Source: G963665085 sp963665085 (GTDB lineage: Bacteria; Bacteroidota; Bacteroidia; Bacteroidales; JAAAOM01). From it: DNA of 64,000 nucleotides. The DNA is taken from positions 4,402,001-4,466,000 of the forward strand of contig CAXXXS010000001.1 of the NCBI GenBank assembly GCA_963665085.2, written 5' to 3'. The position numbers and the translations under genes were made by a program. Position 1 is the first letter of the stretch, and each line of letters starts with the position of its first letter. This document shows, piece by piece, positions 25,208 to 34,053 of the stretch. The notes beneath the pieces were generated by a model. The model saw nothing but the letters and a program-made list of their open reading frames with translations. It ran no database searches and had not been told where the DNA came from.

Positions 25208-27661
25208 TTAAAACTCAACAATAAATTTCAAGTTGAATCTTCGGGATGTAAGGAAATTAGGTACGGCATAATAACCAGTAATTCCAGATTGATTCGAAAC
25301 AGTTCGAATCCATTGGTATGAAATTTTATTTTTGATATCCATCAAATTAAAAATTTCACCTGTAATCCATGCAGATTCGACAAAACTTAACCAATGTCCT
25401 TCAGGAAGTGGATTCTCTGATTTTTTTATTGCACGGGAAAAACCTAAGTCAACTCTTTTATATGATGATATAGGGTACGTAATATCTAATCTATCGGTTC
25501 TGGATTGACTAACTTGTCTTCTTGATGCAAAAACAAAGTTTAGATGAACTTTATATTCTGGATTTGTAGGAAAATAATCCTGAAAAAACATGCTGAAATT
25601 AAATAATTGATCGGTTGGCCTGGAATAATAACCCGGTTCAACAGTTTCTCCATCATCATTAATATATGAATCACCAATTATATCTTCTTCTGTTTTTAAA
25701 ATTGTTAAACTAGCCCATGACTGTGCATCTTTAACAAATTCACCATTAATTTTAAACTCTATACCCGTAGCATAGCCCTTTGCCTCGTATTGCGGGTAGT
25801 ATTGAATTCTTACATTATCTACCTTATAAGGAATGAGATTATCTAAAAATTTGAAATAAACTTCTGTCGTAAAGACAAATGGTCTATCCCAGGCTTTAAA
25901 ATTTAAATCATACCCAGATATCAAATGTATAGAACGTTGCGGTTTAATATCCTTGTAGATATTTCCTTCAGAATCTCTTAATTCCTTGTAAAACGGTTGT
26001 TGATGATAGACTCCTGATGCAAATCGAAAGGTCCTGTTTTTATTTCTTTCAGGAATTATTGTTAATGATGCCCGTGGACTAAATGTATATTTTTGATTGT
26101 AACTCCAATATCCGGCCCTAAAACCCGTAGTCAAAAGAACATCATTATTTAATGTTGGAAAGGTATAAGTATTTTGAAAATAAGCGCTTAACCGGTATGA
26201 TTTAATTTCTCCTTGTCCTTTTCTAACCTTAAATAAATAAACATCGTTGCTTGAATAAGGAATTGAATAACCGGCAGAATCAATTAAATCCCATTCGCTA
26301 AGTTTATCAGACATTTTTTCTGATTTAAAGCCAAGTCCCCATTTTGTGCTGTTTTCTCCATAGTAATAACTCCCTTTATGTTCAATAGAATAAACAGTAG
26401 CATTTAGGTAATTACGTGCATGGTTAAGATAACTTCCGGCGCCAATATTAAGAAGGCTATCACCATAAGCATCAGAACCAATCGTATTATCTAATTGATT
26501 GATATAATAAGCCCCTTCAATATCATAGGTTTCGCGTTCATCTGTATTAAATGCAGAGAAAATTAGTTTAAGTGGCAGATTATCTTCTAGTCTGTAGTTA
26601 AAGGTAAATGCCCCTAAAACAGTTTCAAACTTATCTATCTCCTGGCCATCATAAAAAATATTAATATTTAGAGCTTTATCATATGTGCCAAAAGTGGTAG
26701 AGCGATTCTCAGGAGTAAAATTATAGGTGTTATTTGCATAGTTACCCAGGAATGAGATATCAATTTTTTTTGTGAGCTGATAGGTTATAAACGATTGTAT
26801 ATCAGTAAAATTTGGTTGATATTCTCCTTGAGTCTCCAGGGCATTGAGAACATATTTGTTGGTTTTGTAGCGTACCCCTGTAACATGGGTTAATTTTTGA
26901 TTTTTGGAAATACCTTCAACATGAGCGGAACCCCCAAGCAAACTACCAGAAACGGAAGCTCCAAATTCTGTTGGTTTCTTGTATTTGATATCCAGAACAG
27001 AAGACATTTTATCACCGTAAACAGCATCAAATCCACCAGCTGAAAATTTAACGGAAGAGACAAGATCCGAATTCACAAAACTTAATCCTTCCTGCTCTCC
27101 TGAACGAATTAAAAAAGGTCTGTAGATTTCTACATCGTTAACATAAACCAAGTTCTCATCAAAATTACCACCGCGTACTGAGTATTGAGAGCTAAGCTCG
27201 TTATTGGATGAGACACCCATTGTTTTTAGAATTGTCTCAAAATTTCCCGATGTGTTTGGGATGAAATTGAAGTCTTTCATTTCAATTTTTACCAGATTGG
27301 GTGCTTTTTCTCGATCTGCTGTTACTTCAACTTCATCAATAGATTTTGTTTCTTTTGTTAGGGTAACATTATAAATAACAGTTTCTCCAGCGCTCCCGAT
27401 TATTTTTTTTTGTAATTCTTTATAGCCAATAAATGAGACAACAATAATATATTCTTTATTGGAAGAGAGTTCAAGCTTATAATTTCCATTTTCATCGGAA
27501 ACAGTTCCGTATGAGGAATTTTTTACAGAGACATTCGCATAGGGCAATGCTTCTTGTTCTTCGTTAATGATTTTACCTGTAAGTATGAAATTTTCAGTTT
27601 GTGCAAATAAGCTGGTTGTAAAAATGCAGATTAGAAGTATCGTAACAAGAAAGCTCCTCAT
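25208..27661 (-). CDS. TonB-dependent receptor with carboxypeptidase-regulatory-like domain
   Basis: 817 residues: signal peptide (1-~20), a carboxypeptidase D regulatory-like domain (~22-110; L-P-Y-A-N-V-S-V-K and G-T-V-S-D-E-N-G-N-Y-K-L), a plug domain (~120-230; Y-S-V-R-G-G-N-F-D-E-N-L-V-Y-V-N-D-V-E), and an outer-membrane barrel ending in ...L-K-F-I-V-E-F with terminal phenylalanine. Such receptors import large ligands with TonB energy. No SusD-like partner is present, so it is not a classic glycan (Sus) pair. The upstream gene, 54 bp away, encodes another protein with the same regulatory-like domain and is probably co-transcribed. Confidence 0.93.
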   Translation of the reverse strand: MRSFLVTILLICIFTTSLFAQTENFILTGKIINEEQEALPYANVSVKNSSYGTVSDENGNYKLELSSNKEYIIVVSFIGYKELQKKIIGSAGETVIYNVTLTKETKSIDEVEVTADREKAPNLVKIEMKDFNFIPNTSGNFETILKTMGVSSNNELSSQYSVRGGNFDENLVYVNDVEIYRPFLIRSGEQEGLSFVNSDLVSSVKFSAGGFDAVYGDKMSSVLDIKYKKPTEFGASVSGSLLGGSAHVEGISKNQKLTHVTGVRYKTNKYVLNALETQGEYQPNFTDIQSFITYQLTKKIDISFLGNYANNTYNFTPENRSTTFGTYDKALNINIFYDGQEIDKFETVLGAFTFNYRLEDNLPLKLIFSAFNTDERETYDIEGAYYINQLDNTIGSDAYGDSLLNIGAGSYLNHARNYLNATVYSIEHKGSYYYGENSTKWGLGFKSEKMSDKLSEWDLIDSAGYSIPYSSNDVYLFKVRKGQGEIKSYRLSAYFQNTYTFPTLNNDVLLTTGFRAGYWSYNQKYTFSPRASLTIIPERNKNRTFRFASGVYHQQPFYKELRDSEGNIYKDIKPQRSIHLISGYDLNFKAWDRPFVFTTEVYFKFLDNLIPYKVDNVRIQYYPQYEAKGYATGIEFKINGEFVKDAQSWASLTILKTEEDIIGDSYINDDGETVEPGYYSRPTDQLFNFSMFFQDYFPTNPEYKVHLNFVFASRRQVSQSRTDRLDITYPISSYKRVDLGFSRAIKKSENPLPEGHWLSFVESAWITGEIFNLMDIKNKISYQWIRTVSNQSGITGYYAVPNFLTSRRFNLKFIVEF

Positions 27662-27715
27662 GAAAAAAGAATTTAGGTAAATAACTGATAAGAGATTAAA
27701 AAATTGTGCACTTTG

Positions 27716-28384
27716 TTAATCGTCTCTCTTGAAATCGCCATTTTTAACTGCTTTTATGAATCTGGACCAGGCAATAGGATCGAACAATTTAATGACTGGA
27801 TATGCCATGCCTTTCATCATCGATCGTTCGTAATTTTCTTGCATCACATATTTAAAGCTTTGGGTTGGAATAGGTTCATCAGCCAACAGTATTTGGGTTT
27901 TAATCAGTGCTATATTTCTCCGTGCCCGGTCATAATCATCATCCGGGAGTTCAAGAGTAAGCACAGCTTCTTTAAACTCTTCATAAGTTTTCCAGGGATA
28001 AATAAATGCTTCTTCCAGCATGATAGTATCTCTTGTAAGATAAACATCAATATTTAAATGTGGAGAAGGAAGACTGTCTGGTAATACAAACAAAGCAGGT
28101 TTGAAACCAACACATGAGAATTTGATGGTATCAAAAGGAATACTGATAAAAGAAAAGATACCTCGTTGATCGGAAATAGTTCCTTGACCTCTGTTTAATA
28201 TCCTAATGGTAACGAACTGGAGAGGTCTCTCAAATTCATCCTTAACAATACCGGATAACTGGATTAACTCTTCTTCTATTTCCTCTTTTTTCTCATCCTT
28301 TTCATTCTCTTGTGCTATAGCTGTCTGTACAACAAAGAAAAAACCAAGGGATAATATTATATATTTCAGGGACATTTTTATCAT
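27716..28384 (-). CDS. Carboxypeptidase-regulatory-like domain protein
   Basis: About 222 residues from ATG 28384 (a second ATG at 28375 is just as likely). A signal peptide (core L-K-Y-I-I-L-S-L-G-F-F-F-V, ending A-I-A-Q-E) is followed by an acidic Lys/Glu segment and one beta-sandwich carboxypeptidase-regulatory-like domain (~45-125; R-P-L-Q-F-V-T-I-R-I-L-N-R and G-T-I-S-D-Q-R-G-I-F-S-F). A helical tail follows. This type often accompanies TonB receptors as a surface or periplasmic adaptor. A TATTTTTG -7-like box (minus strand, 28391-28398) lies immediately upstream and favours the start at 28375. Confidence 0.75.
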   Translation of the reverse strand: MIKMSLKYIILSLGFFFVVQTAIAQENEKDEKKEEIEEELIQLSGIVKDEFERPLQFVTIRILNRGQGTISDQRGIFSFISIPFDTIKFSCVGFKPALFVLPDSLPSPHLNIDVYLTRDTIMLEEAFIYPWKTYEEFKEAVLTLELPDDDYDRARRNIALIKTQILLADEPIPTQSFKYVMQENYERSMMKGMAYPVIKLFDPIAWSRFIKAVKNGDFKRDD

Positions 28385-28498
28385 ACGTTTCAAAAATACA
28401 ACATTTCCTACATATAGAAAGTTTGATTTATCAAAGAAGTATTTATTATTGTGTTGTATTTTTATAAAAAACAGATTTTTAAACATAAAAAAGAATAC

Positions 28499-28909
28499 AT
28501 GATATATCAAAAAGAGATAAGCTTGCCGGGTTTCAAAAGAGGATTTCATTTAGTTACACATCTAATTGAAAAACAACTGGATGACTTGCCTGAGAAGGGC
28601 CTTTTAAATTTATTAATTAAGCATACTTCGGCAGCATTAACCATTAATGAAAATGCAGATCCTTCTGTGCGAACAGATTTCAAAAGTTATGTTGATAGAT
28701 TGGTCCCGGAAAATGAATCCTACTATGTTCACACCCTCGAGGGAGATGATGATATGCCTGCCCATATTAAAGCTTCTCTTTTTGGACAGTCGCTAACAAT
28801 TCCCATAACAAATCACCGATTGAACCTTGGAACCTGGCAAGGTATCTATCTGTGTGAGTTTAGAAATTTTGGTGGTAACAGGAGAGTGGTTATTACTGTT
28901 TATAGTTAA
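28499..28909 (+). CDS. YjbQ/UPF0047 family protein
   Basis: A 136-residue YjbQ protein: G-F-H-L-V-T-H near the N-terminus, L-L-I-K-H-T-S-A-A-L-T-I-N-E-N-A-D-P-S-V with the conserved histidine, D-D-D-M-P-A-H-I-K-A-S-L-F-G, and L-G-T-W-Q-G-I-Y-L-C-E-F near the end. The family is linked to thiamine-phosphate synthase-like activity in vitro, but its physiological role is uncertain. I use the ATG at 28499 because the family starts there; the 16 codons upstream are unrelated. It is the last core gene before the repeat-rich island. Confidence 0.9.
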   Translation: MIYQKEISLPGFKRGFHLVTHLIEKQLDDLPEKGLLNLLIKHTSAALTINENADPSVRTDFKSYVDRLVPENESYYVHTLEGDDDMPAHIKASLFGQSLTIPITNHRLNLGTWQGIYLCEFRNFGGNRRVVITVYS

Positions 28910-28923
28910 AAGGTTTTTACAAC

Positions 28924-29145
28924 TGCTCCAGCGCGTTTGTAACGCGTTGCGATGATATATGGCACAATTGCGGCCAGAAACAAGAAAGCCTTGCATAAGC
29001 AGCAGGGCTTTACTTATTATTAAAAACAACTAAATTTTTAAGTTTATTTGCAGGTGAAACCACGCGTTACAAACGCGCGGAAGCTTTGAGCAAAGGCAGT
29101 AAATGCTGCCAGAAAGAAGAAATCGTTGTGAATACTACGATTAAC
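28924..29145. repeat. P element joined to the right end of a Q element
   Basis: 28924-29090 is a P-type element. It begins GCTCCAGCGCG, carries the hairpin CGCGTT-TGT-AACGCG, the inverted pair AAAGCC/GGGCTTT, and ends with ACGCGTTACAAACGCG. It matches the 5' flank of the RAYT transposase elements at 43837 and 46885 but lacks the gene, so it looks like a non-autonomous derivative. 29091-29145 is the right end of a Q-type element, with the hairpins GGCAGTAAATGCTGCC and a palindromic AATCGT...ACTACGATT. No gene is present. Confidence 0.75.
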
Positions 29146-29170
29146 TGAATAACATGTAAAAGCTAAAATA

Positions 29171-29240
29171 GATTGTAAATTAATTTGGTCTTTAAAGTTT
29201 ATTTGGAATCGAATGATTTAGAAAAAAGTTCAATCTAAAT
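29171..29240. repeat. Direct repeat, copy 1 (left of PIN module)
   Basis: A ~70-bp sequence starting GATTGTAAATTAATTTGG and ending AATCTAAAT recurs at 30217-30290 with few differences. The two copies bracket the PIN toxin-antitoxin genes. Confidence 0.7.
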
Positions 29241-29344
29241 CCCCAGATGCTCATAGTTTGTCCGAATAACTGAAAACAAAACATCAATGCGGTTGGGCGT
29301 TTGCATTTGCAACGTCCAATCTTGCTTGGTAGCATTTGCTACCA
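29241..29344. repeat. Q element, copy Q1 (left half)
   Basis: It begins CCCCAGATGCTC and contains the linker with AAAACAAAACATCAATGCGG, the hairpin GGGCGTTTGC-ATTT-GCAACGTCC and the hairpin GGTAGC-ATTT-GCTACC. The same order is found in the copies at 43194, 45576, 48749, 49583, 50261 and 52467. Confidence 0.8.
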
Positions 29345-29425
29345 CTAAAATGAAATACAATGATTAATGTAGAAGCAAAGAATTGTCTTGAGGATAGCAG
29401 TAAATGATACTATTAACTAAGTGTA

Positions 29426-29833
29426 TTACTTAAAAGGATTTACAATCGAAAGACTATTTTCGATTATCTGTCCGTCCTGCATATCTTCAGAATACAGTTT
29501 TTTACAGTTAGAAGATAAAGCAGCAGCGATAATCAGTGAATCATAAAACGAATATTGGTATTTATCAGCAATCTTGCAAGCCCGTTCAATAGTAACTGGC
29601 TTGTTTACATATACATTAAAATCAGAACTTACTTCCGAAACAACATTTTCAACAGTCTGCCAATCCAGATTATACTTCTTTTTTAGTGTATTCGACAATT
29701 CAGTCAAAACCTGGGTACTAATAAATGAATTTTTACTGTTTGCAATATTTAATGCTTTTTGCAGCTTAATTGGTTCATCATCGGTGTAGCAATAAACAAG
29801 AATATTGGTGTCAATAAAACAATTATCTTTCAT
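29426..29833 (-). CDS. PIN-domain toxin (VapC-like)
   Basis: A 135-residue PIN-domain ribonuclease. Acidic metal-binding residues are visible: D8 in F-I-D-T-N-I-L-V-Y, E45 in L-T-E-L-S-N, D98 in Y-S-F-Y-D-S-L-I-I-A-A-A, and a late aspartate in L-Y-S-E-D-M-Q-D-G. Such toxins cut tRNA or rRNA and are neutralised by a small antitoxin. Its start overlaps the upstream 70-codon gene by 11 bp, the usual antitoxin-toxin order. It is surrounded by Q and P repeats and by 70-bp direct repeats, suggesting arrival as a mobile module. Confidence 0.85.
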   Translation of the reverse strand: MKDNCFIDTNILVYCYTDDEPIKLQKALNIANSKNSFISTQVLTELSNTLKKKYNLDWQTVENVVSEVSSDFNVYVNKPVTIERACKIADKYQYSFYDSLIIAAALSSNCKKLYSEDMQDGQIIENSLSIVNPFK

Positions 29834-30035
29834 TTGCTTCGTCTCTGTTGAATTTAAAGCCTTTAGTGTTTAATTTAATAGCAGAAAAATTTTTACGACT
29901 TTTGGTTGTGTAAATCACATTTTCAGAAGGTTCATCAATGGCAAAAGCAATTACTTCCAATTTCTTACCAATATATTTATCAGGAATATTGAAAGAAAGA
30001 AGATTTTTATCAGGTGTTACAACTGTACGTATCAT
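29823..30035 (-). CDS. Antitoxin of the PIN-domain pair
   Basis: 70 residues. The N-terminal M-I-R-T-V-V-T-P-D-K-N-L-L-S-F-N-I-P-D-K-Y-I-G-K region looks like an AbrB/VapB-type DNA-binding half-barrel (K-x-x-L-x-x-x-I-P), and the basic C-terminal tail would wrap the toxin. It precedes the PIN gene and overlaps it by 11 bp, as in VapBC-type operons. Such antitoxins normally repress their own promoter. I assign it mainly by position and size. Confidence 0.7.
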   Translation of the reverse strand: MIRTVVTPDKNLLSFNIPDKYIGKKLEVIAFAIDEPSENVIYTTKSRKNFSAIKLNTKGFKFNRDEANER

Positions 30036-30180
30036 TTTATTTAAACCTCATTGTTATAAAACAAAGATATAAAAATGATTATGATATTTTAGTTGCATGC
30101 TCATAGTATCTACGTCGAATTTTTATATACAGGTTGCACCTGTTATTGTCATTAGACAAAAATTTTATGTAATATTAATA

Positions 30181-30203
30181 AAGTGAAGTTTGTAACTTCA
30201 CTT
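30181..30203. repeat. Perfect hairpin with the P-type loop
   Basis: Arms AAGTGAAGTT and AACTTCACTT (10 bp, perfect) surround TGT. The inner GTT-TGT-AAC core is the same as in the P-element hairpin, but the outer stem is entirely different. Confidence 0.75.
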
Positions 30204-30216
30204 AGCACATATGATA

Positions 30217-30290
30217 TAGATTGTAAATTAATTTGGTATTTAAAGTTTATTTGGAATCGAATGATTTAAGAATCAAATTTTAATCTAAAT
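30217..30290. repeat. Direct repeat, copy 2 (right of PIN module)
   Basis: It matches 29171-29240 over about 70 bp with a few substitutions and small indels near the right end. Together the two copies flank a ~1.1-kb segment with the PIN pair and one Q element. Confidence 0.7.
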
Positions 30291-30772
30291 CTTTATTTAG
30301 AATCAAAATAAATTAAGGGGGGGGGGTGATCTTATCTAAAAAACTAAATTATAACCAATTAGGGTTCAATATAAAAAAAGCAATTTATTACCCCCTTGCG
30401 TTATCAATTTTTTAGAATATTTTTGAAACGTTATGCTTAAAACCGACAATTAAATATCATTTTATTCTGAATTAATAATAAACTATATATGTAAACAGGA
30501 CCTATTAATAACTTAAAACCTTAATCCAAATGAACAACAACTACACTTAAATAAACAGCAAAGATATATTACCTAATAGCAATCATAATCAATAGTAAAG
30601 CTTAAATGTTTTTTGTTGCAGCATTGATGTTTTAATATTAAAATGTCATTGCTCTGTTGTAAAATAATACAACTCTAGACCAAATTATTATTGCTCCTTA
30701 AATAAATATGAATGCTCTTAAAAAAAATGCATGAAAAAATAATTTTTTAATTCTTAATAAAATAAAAACAAC

Positions 30773-31409
30773 ATGGGACGAAACCAAACACTACAAGACG
30801 AAATGCAAAGCCACCACACTTTAATTGAAAACACATTAAATACTCCGGCCATACTGGATGAAGTAACTATTTATGGATATACGATTGAAAAGATTAATGA
30901 AGGTAAAACCTTACTGGATGAAACAACATTATTGTTTACTAGCTGGGAGAAAGAAATAGTAGAAAAAGTAAATGCAACTGCAGAATTTAACCAGTTACGC
31001 GATACAATAGACAAACAATTTGCCCGTGACATAAAACTGGCACGAGTAGCCTTACGGGAAGATCCTACCTTGTTACGTTCACATTTAGGGGTAAAAGGAT
31101 TGCGCTCGAGTGTATATACGGAGTGGAAAACCCAGGTAAACCAGTTTTATAGCAATGCGTTAGGCAATGAAAATATAAAGGCTAAACTAACAACACTAAA
31201 TATTACTGAAGAGAGCATGAGTTCTCAACTAACCCAGTTAAGCACTTTGGAAGAATTATACCTCACGCAAAAGAAAGAAATTGGTGAAGCACAAGCTGCT
31301 ACCGAAGAAAGAGATAAAAAATTGCTTGAACTGGAAAGCTGTTGCCCGAATAGTATTTGAGGATAATCCACAGATGTTAGAAATTTTAGGGATAATAATA
31401 AAAGGATAA
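30773..31409 (+). pseudogene. Conserved helical protein, frameshifted near its C-terminus
   Basis: The first frame encodes 195 mostly helical, charged residues with no signal peptide, ending abruptly in S-C-C-P-N-S-I. In the +1 frame, from 31344 to the TAA at 31407-31409, the sequence continues A-R-I-V-F-E-D-N-P-Q-M-L-E-I-L-G, which resembles the conserved C-terminal motif I recall from Bacteroidota homologues (A-R-I-A-x-E-D-x-P-Q-x-L-E-x-L-G). A small indel around 31335-31345 would explain this. The function of the family is unknown to me. It is first in the tight surface-protein/RHS operon (20 bp to the next gene), so it could still be translated as the truncated form. Confidence 0.5.
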
Positions 31410-31429
31410 TAAACTTAATCAAGATTATT

Positions 31430-32932
31430 ATGAAGCGAATTTTACTTTTAGCATTGTTTTTTGGAGTAGTTTTTAATGGATTAAAAGCACAATGGTTAGG
31501 AAGTACAACAACAGAAGGCGATATTTATAGAGATGGGAATGTGGGGATTGGAATCGAAGATCCTAATGAAAAACTAGATGTAACCGGAAGAATAAGATCT
31601 TCTTTAGGAGTATATGCAACAGGAATCAGCAATCCAACTTTATGGGGAGGTAATGCGATTGATATAAGTATGAGCAGTTCTGTTGGACTTCTGCGCTCAA
31701 GAGATTGGACAGAAAATCAGTGGCTTCCAATTTATTTCCAAGCAAGTAAATGTGTTTTTAATAATGGCAATGTTGGTATCGGGACAATTAATCCAAATAA
31801 ACTATTAGAATTGTCGGCTGGTTATGGTTCAACAATAATATCCTTACAGAGGAATAACACAAATACAACAGGGACAATAGGAGATATAGGATTTAAAAAT
31901 AGTGAAGGTCATTTTGTTGCCGCAATTGGAGCCTTGGGGGATGGAGGGAACACAGGAGGAGAATTAGCTTTTAGAACAATGACATCCTCAGACAAAACAA
32001 ATTCTTTTGAAGTAACAGAAAGAATGCGAATTGACAATGATGGTAATGTTGGAATTGGAACGACTGCTCCATCCGAGAAACTAGATGTAACCGGAAGAAT
32101 AAAATCCTCTTTGGGGATTTATACTACAGGGCTCTATAATCCAACGGCATGGGAAGGAGATGCGATTGATATAAGTATGAGTAGTTCTGTTGGATTTCTG
32201 CGCTCAAGAGATTGGACAGAAAATCAGTGGCTTCCAATTTATTTCCAAGCAAGTAAATATGTGTTTAATAATGGCAATGTTGGTATTGGGACAATTAATC
32301 CAAATAAACTATTAGAATTGTCGGCTAGTTATGGTTCAACAATAATATCCTTACAGAGAAATAACACAAATACAACAGGGACAATAGGAGATATAGGATT
32401 TAAAAATAGTGAAGGTTATTTTGTTGCCGCAATTGGAGCCTTGGGGGATGGAGGGAACACAGGAGGAGAATTAGCTTTTAGAACAATGACATCCTCGGAC
32501 AAAACAAATTCTTTTGAAGTAACAGAAAGAATGCGAATTGACAATGATGGAAATGTCGGCATCGGCATCCCAAATCCAGAAAACAAATTAGACGTAAACG
32601 GCACCATCCGTGCAACCGAAGTAAAAGTTGCAACAGGTTGGGCAGATTTTGTATTTGAATCCGATTACAACCTCAATTCACTCGAAGAAGTAGATACTTA
32701 CATCCAACAAAACGGTCATTTACCAGAAATCCCCACTGCCAAAGAAGTAGAAGAAAACGGCATTAGCCTGGGTGAGATGAATGCTAAATTATTACAGAAG
32801 ATTGAGGAGTTAACGCTTTATACGATTGAACAGCAAAAAGAGATTGAAGAATTAAAAAGGCAGAATGAACAATTAAATATTCAAAATCAACGCATTGAAG
32901 AAATAGAAAAAACAATTGAAAAGTTAAAATAA
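31430..32932 (+). CDS. Tail-fibre-like surface protein 1
   Basis: 500 residues. A signal peptide (~1-21, ending L-K-A-Q-W) leads into G-N-V-G-I-G-T repeats typical of phage tail-fibre-like beta-helical proteins. The central region is a tandem duplication of 169 codons (507 bp; 31571 and 32078 begin the two copies). The C-terminal ~120 residues (N-G-T-I-R-A-T-E-V-K-V, then W-A-D-F-V-F, L-P-E-I-P-T-A-K-E-V, and a heptad coiled coil) are shared with the next three genes. This tail resembles the trimerising end of tail-fibre/intramolecular chaperone domains, but no S74 peptidase catalytic pair is seen. The next gene follows after one base. Confidence 0.8.
   Translation: MKRILLLALFFGVVFNGLKAQWLGSTTTEGDIYRDGNVGIGIEDPNEKLDVTGRIRSSLGVYATGISNPTLWGGNAIDISMSSSVGLLRSRDWTENQWLPIYFQASKCVFNNGNVGIGTINPNKLLELSAGYGSTIISLQRNNTNTTGTIGDIGFKNSEGHFVAAIGALGDGGNTGGELAFRTMTSSDKTNSFEVTERMRIDNDGNVGIGTTAPSEKLDVTGRIKSSLGIYTTGLYNPTAWEGDAIDISMSSSVGFLRSRDWTENQWLPIYFQASKYVFNNGNVGIGTINPNKLLELSASYGSTIISLQRNNTNTTGTIGDIGFKNSEGYFVAAIGALGDGGNTGGELAFRTMTSSDKTNSFEVTERMRIDNDGNVGIGIPNPENKLDVNGTIRATEVKVATGWADFVFESDYNLNSLEEVDTYIQQNGHLPEIPTAKEVEENGISLGEMNAKLLQKIEELTLYTIEQQKEIEELKRQNEQLNIQNQRIEEIEKTIEKLK
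31571..32584 (+). repeat. 507-bp in-frame tandem duplication inside surface protein 1
   Basis: The copies start at 31571 and 32078 with the same AAACTAGATG and stay nearly identical for 507 bp, with scattered substitutions. It is a multiple of three, so copy number could change without loss of frame. Confidence 0.85.
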
Positions 32933-32933
32933 C

Positions 32934-34034
32934 ATGAAAAAACAATTTTTAACCCTAACTATTTTATTTATTTCTACTTTAATTTATTCTCAGACTCTGT
33001 ATGTGCCTGGGGGAAATGAAAATATTGGTGATTCAGAAAATGATAATGTAGGGATTGGAACGTCATCGCCGACATATTCCAGACTTGATGTCCGGGATGA
33101 AAATACGGTATTTCAAGTGAGGAGTCCTTTATCCGCTATTGTTTCCGGTAATAATTACGGAGGGGCAGTATATTTTGGTGTAGACAATGCTAATTCATCA
33201 ACTGTTCCTACAGCAGCTATAGAAACCAGTTGGGGAGGGGGTACGAATCCTCAAATAGGTATAGGTGTTATCAGGGAAGGCCCCAAAGCCAATATACTTA
33301 TGGATTTTTCAAATCAAACATGGTTTAGAAATGGGACTAATACCAACATGTTCATTAATTCAAGTGGTTCGGTGGGCATAGGGACAACATCCCCCAAATA
33401 CTCAAAATTGGATATCAGAGGTGAAAATACGGTTGTCCAAGTCAGGAGTCCTTTATCTGCTATTGTTTCTGGCAATAATAATGGAGGAGCAGTATATTTT
33501 GGTGTAGACAATGCCAATTCATCAAGAGTTCCTACAGCAGCCATAGAAACCAGTTGGGGTGGGAGTACGAATCCACAAATTGGCATAGGTGTTATCAGGG
33601 ATGGATTAAAAGCAAATATACTTATGGATTTTTCAAATCAAACATGGTTTAGAAATGGGGCTAATACTAACATGTTTATTGACGAGAATGGAAATATTGG
33701 CATCGGAACCACCTCCCCTTATTACAAACTCGATGTAGAAGGCACCATCCGCGCCCACGAAATTAAAGTAAACCTGGATGAAGGAGCCGATTTTGTTTTT
33801 GAAGAAGATTACAACCTAATGCCTTTAAGCGAATTAGAGTCTTTTGTTAAATCAGAAAAACACTTACCGGAAGTTGCCCCTGCAAAAGAAATGGAAACAG
33901 AGGGACTAAGTATTAGCGAGATGAATATTAAGCTTCTGCAGAAGATTGAGGAGTTAACGCTTTATACGATTGCGCAGGAAAAGGAAATTAAAAAAATGCA
34001 CCAAGAAATAGATGAACTAAGAAAAGATATGTGA
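32934..34034 (+). CDS. Tail-fibre-like surface protein 2
   Basis: 366 residues, starting one base after the previous stop. A signal peptide (~1-19, ending Y-S-Q-T) is followed by two near-identical 108-codon repeats (324 bp apart; see V-R-S-P-L-S-A-I-V-S-G-N-N twice), each ending in a G-I-G-T-T-S-P motif. The C-terminal region (E-G-T-I-R-A-H-E-I-K-V, D-F-V-F-E-E-D-Y-N-L, L-P-E-V-A-P-A-K-E-M, coiled coil) is a diverged form of the tail shared by the other three proteins. It is predicted to be a surface or fibre component; a biochemical role is unknown. Confidence 0.8.
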   Translation: MKKQFLTLTILFISTLIYSQTLYVPGGNENIGDSENDNVGIGTSSPTYSRLDVRDENTVFQVRSPLSAIVSGNNYGGAVYFGVDNANSSTVPTAAIETSWGGGTNPQIGIGVIREGPKANILMDFSNQTWFRNGTNTNMFINSSGSVGIGTTSPKYSKLDIRGENTVVQVRSPLSAIVSGNNNGGAVYFGVDNANSSRVPTAAIETSWGGSTNPQIGIGVIRDGLKANILMDFSNQTWFRNGANTNMFIDENGNIGIGTTSPYYKLDVEGTIRAHEIKVNLDEGADFVFEEDYNLMPLSELESFVKSEKHLPEVAPAKEMETEGLSISEMNIKLLQKIEELTLYTIAQEKEIKKMHQEIDELRKDM

Positions 34035-34053
34035 AAACAATAAAAATAGAGCT

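Larger units (their letters stand above)
30036..30772. other. Intergenic region upstream of the RHS operon, with repeats and a G10 tract
   Basis: No gene is seen in this 737-bp gap. It holds a hairpin ACAGGT-TGC-ACCTGT (near 30129-30145), a 23-base hairpin at 30181-30203, the second 70-bp direct repeat at 30217-30290, and ten consecutive G residues at about 30317-30326. The rest, up to the RHS operon, is AT-rich and presumably carries the operon promoter; no confident TAnnTTTG box was found. Confidence 0.5.

Noticed and set aside
25208..28384. SusCD-type polysaccharide utilisation locus
   Set aside because: The TonB receptor has no SusD-like partner and no glycoside hydrolases nearby.
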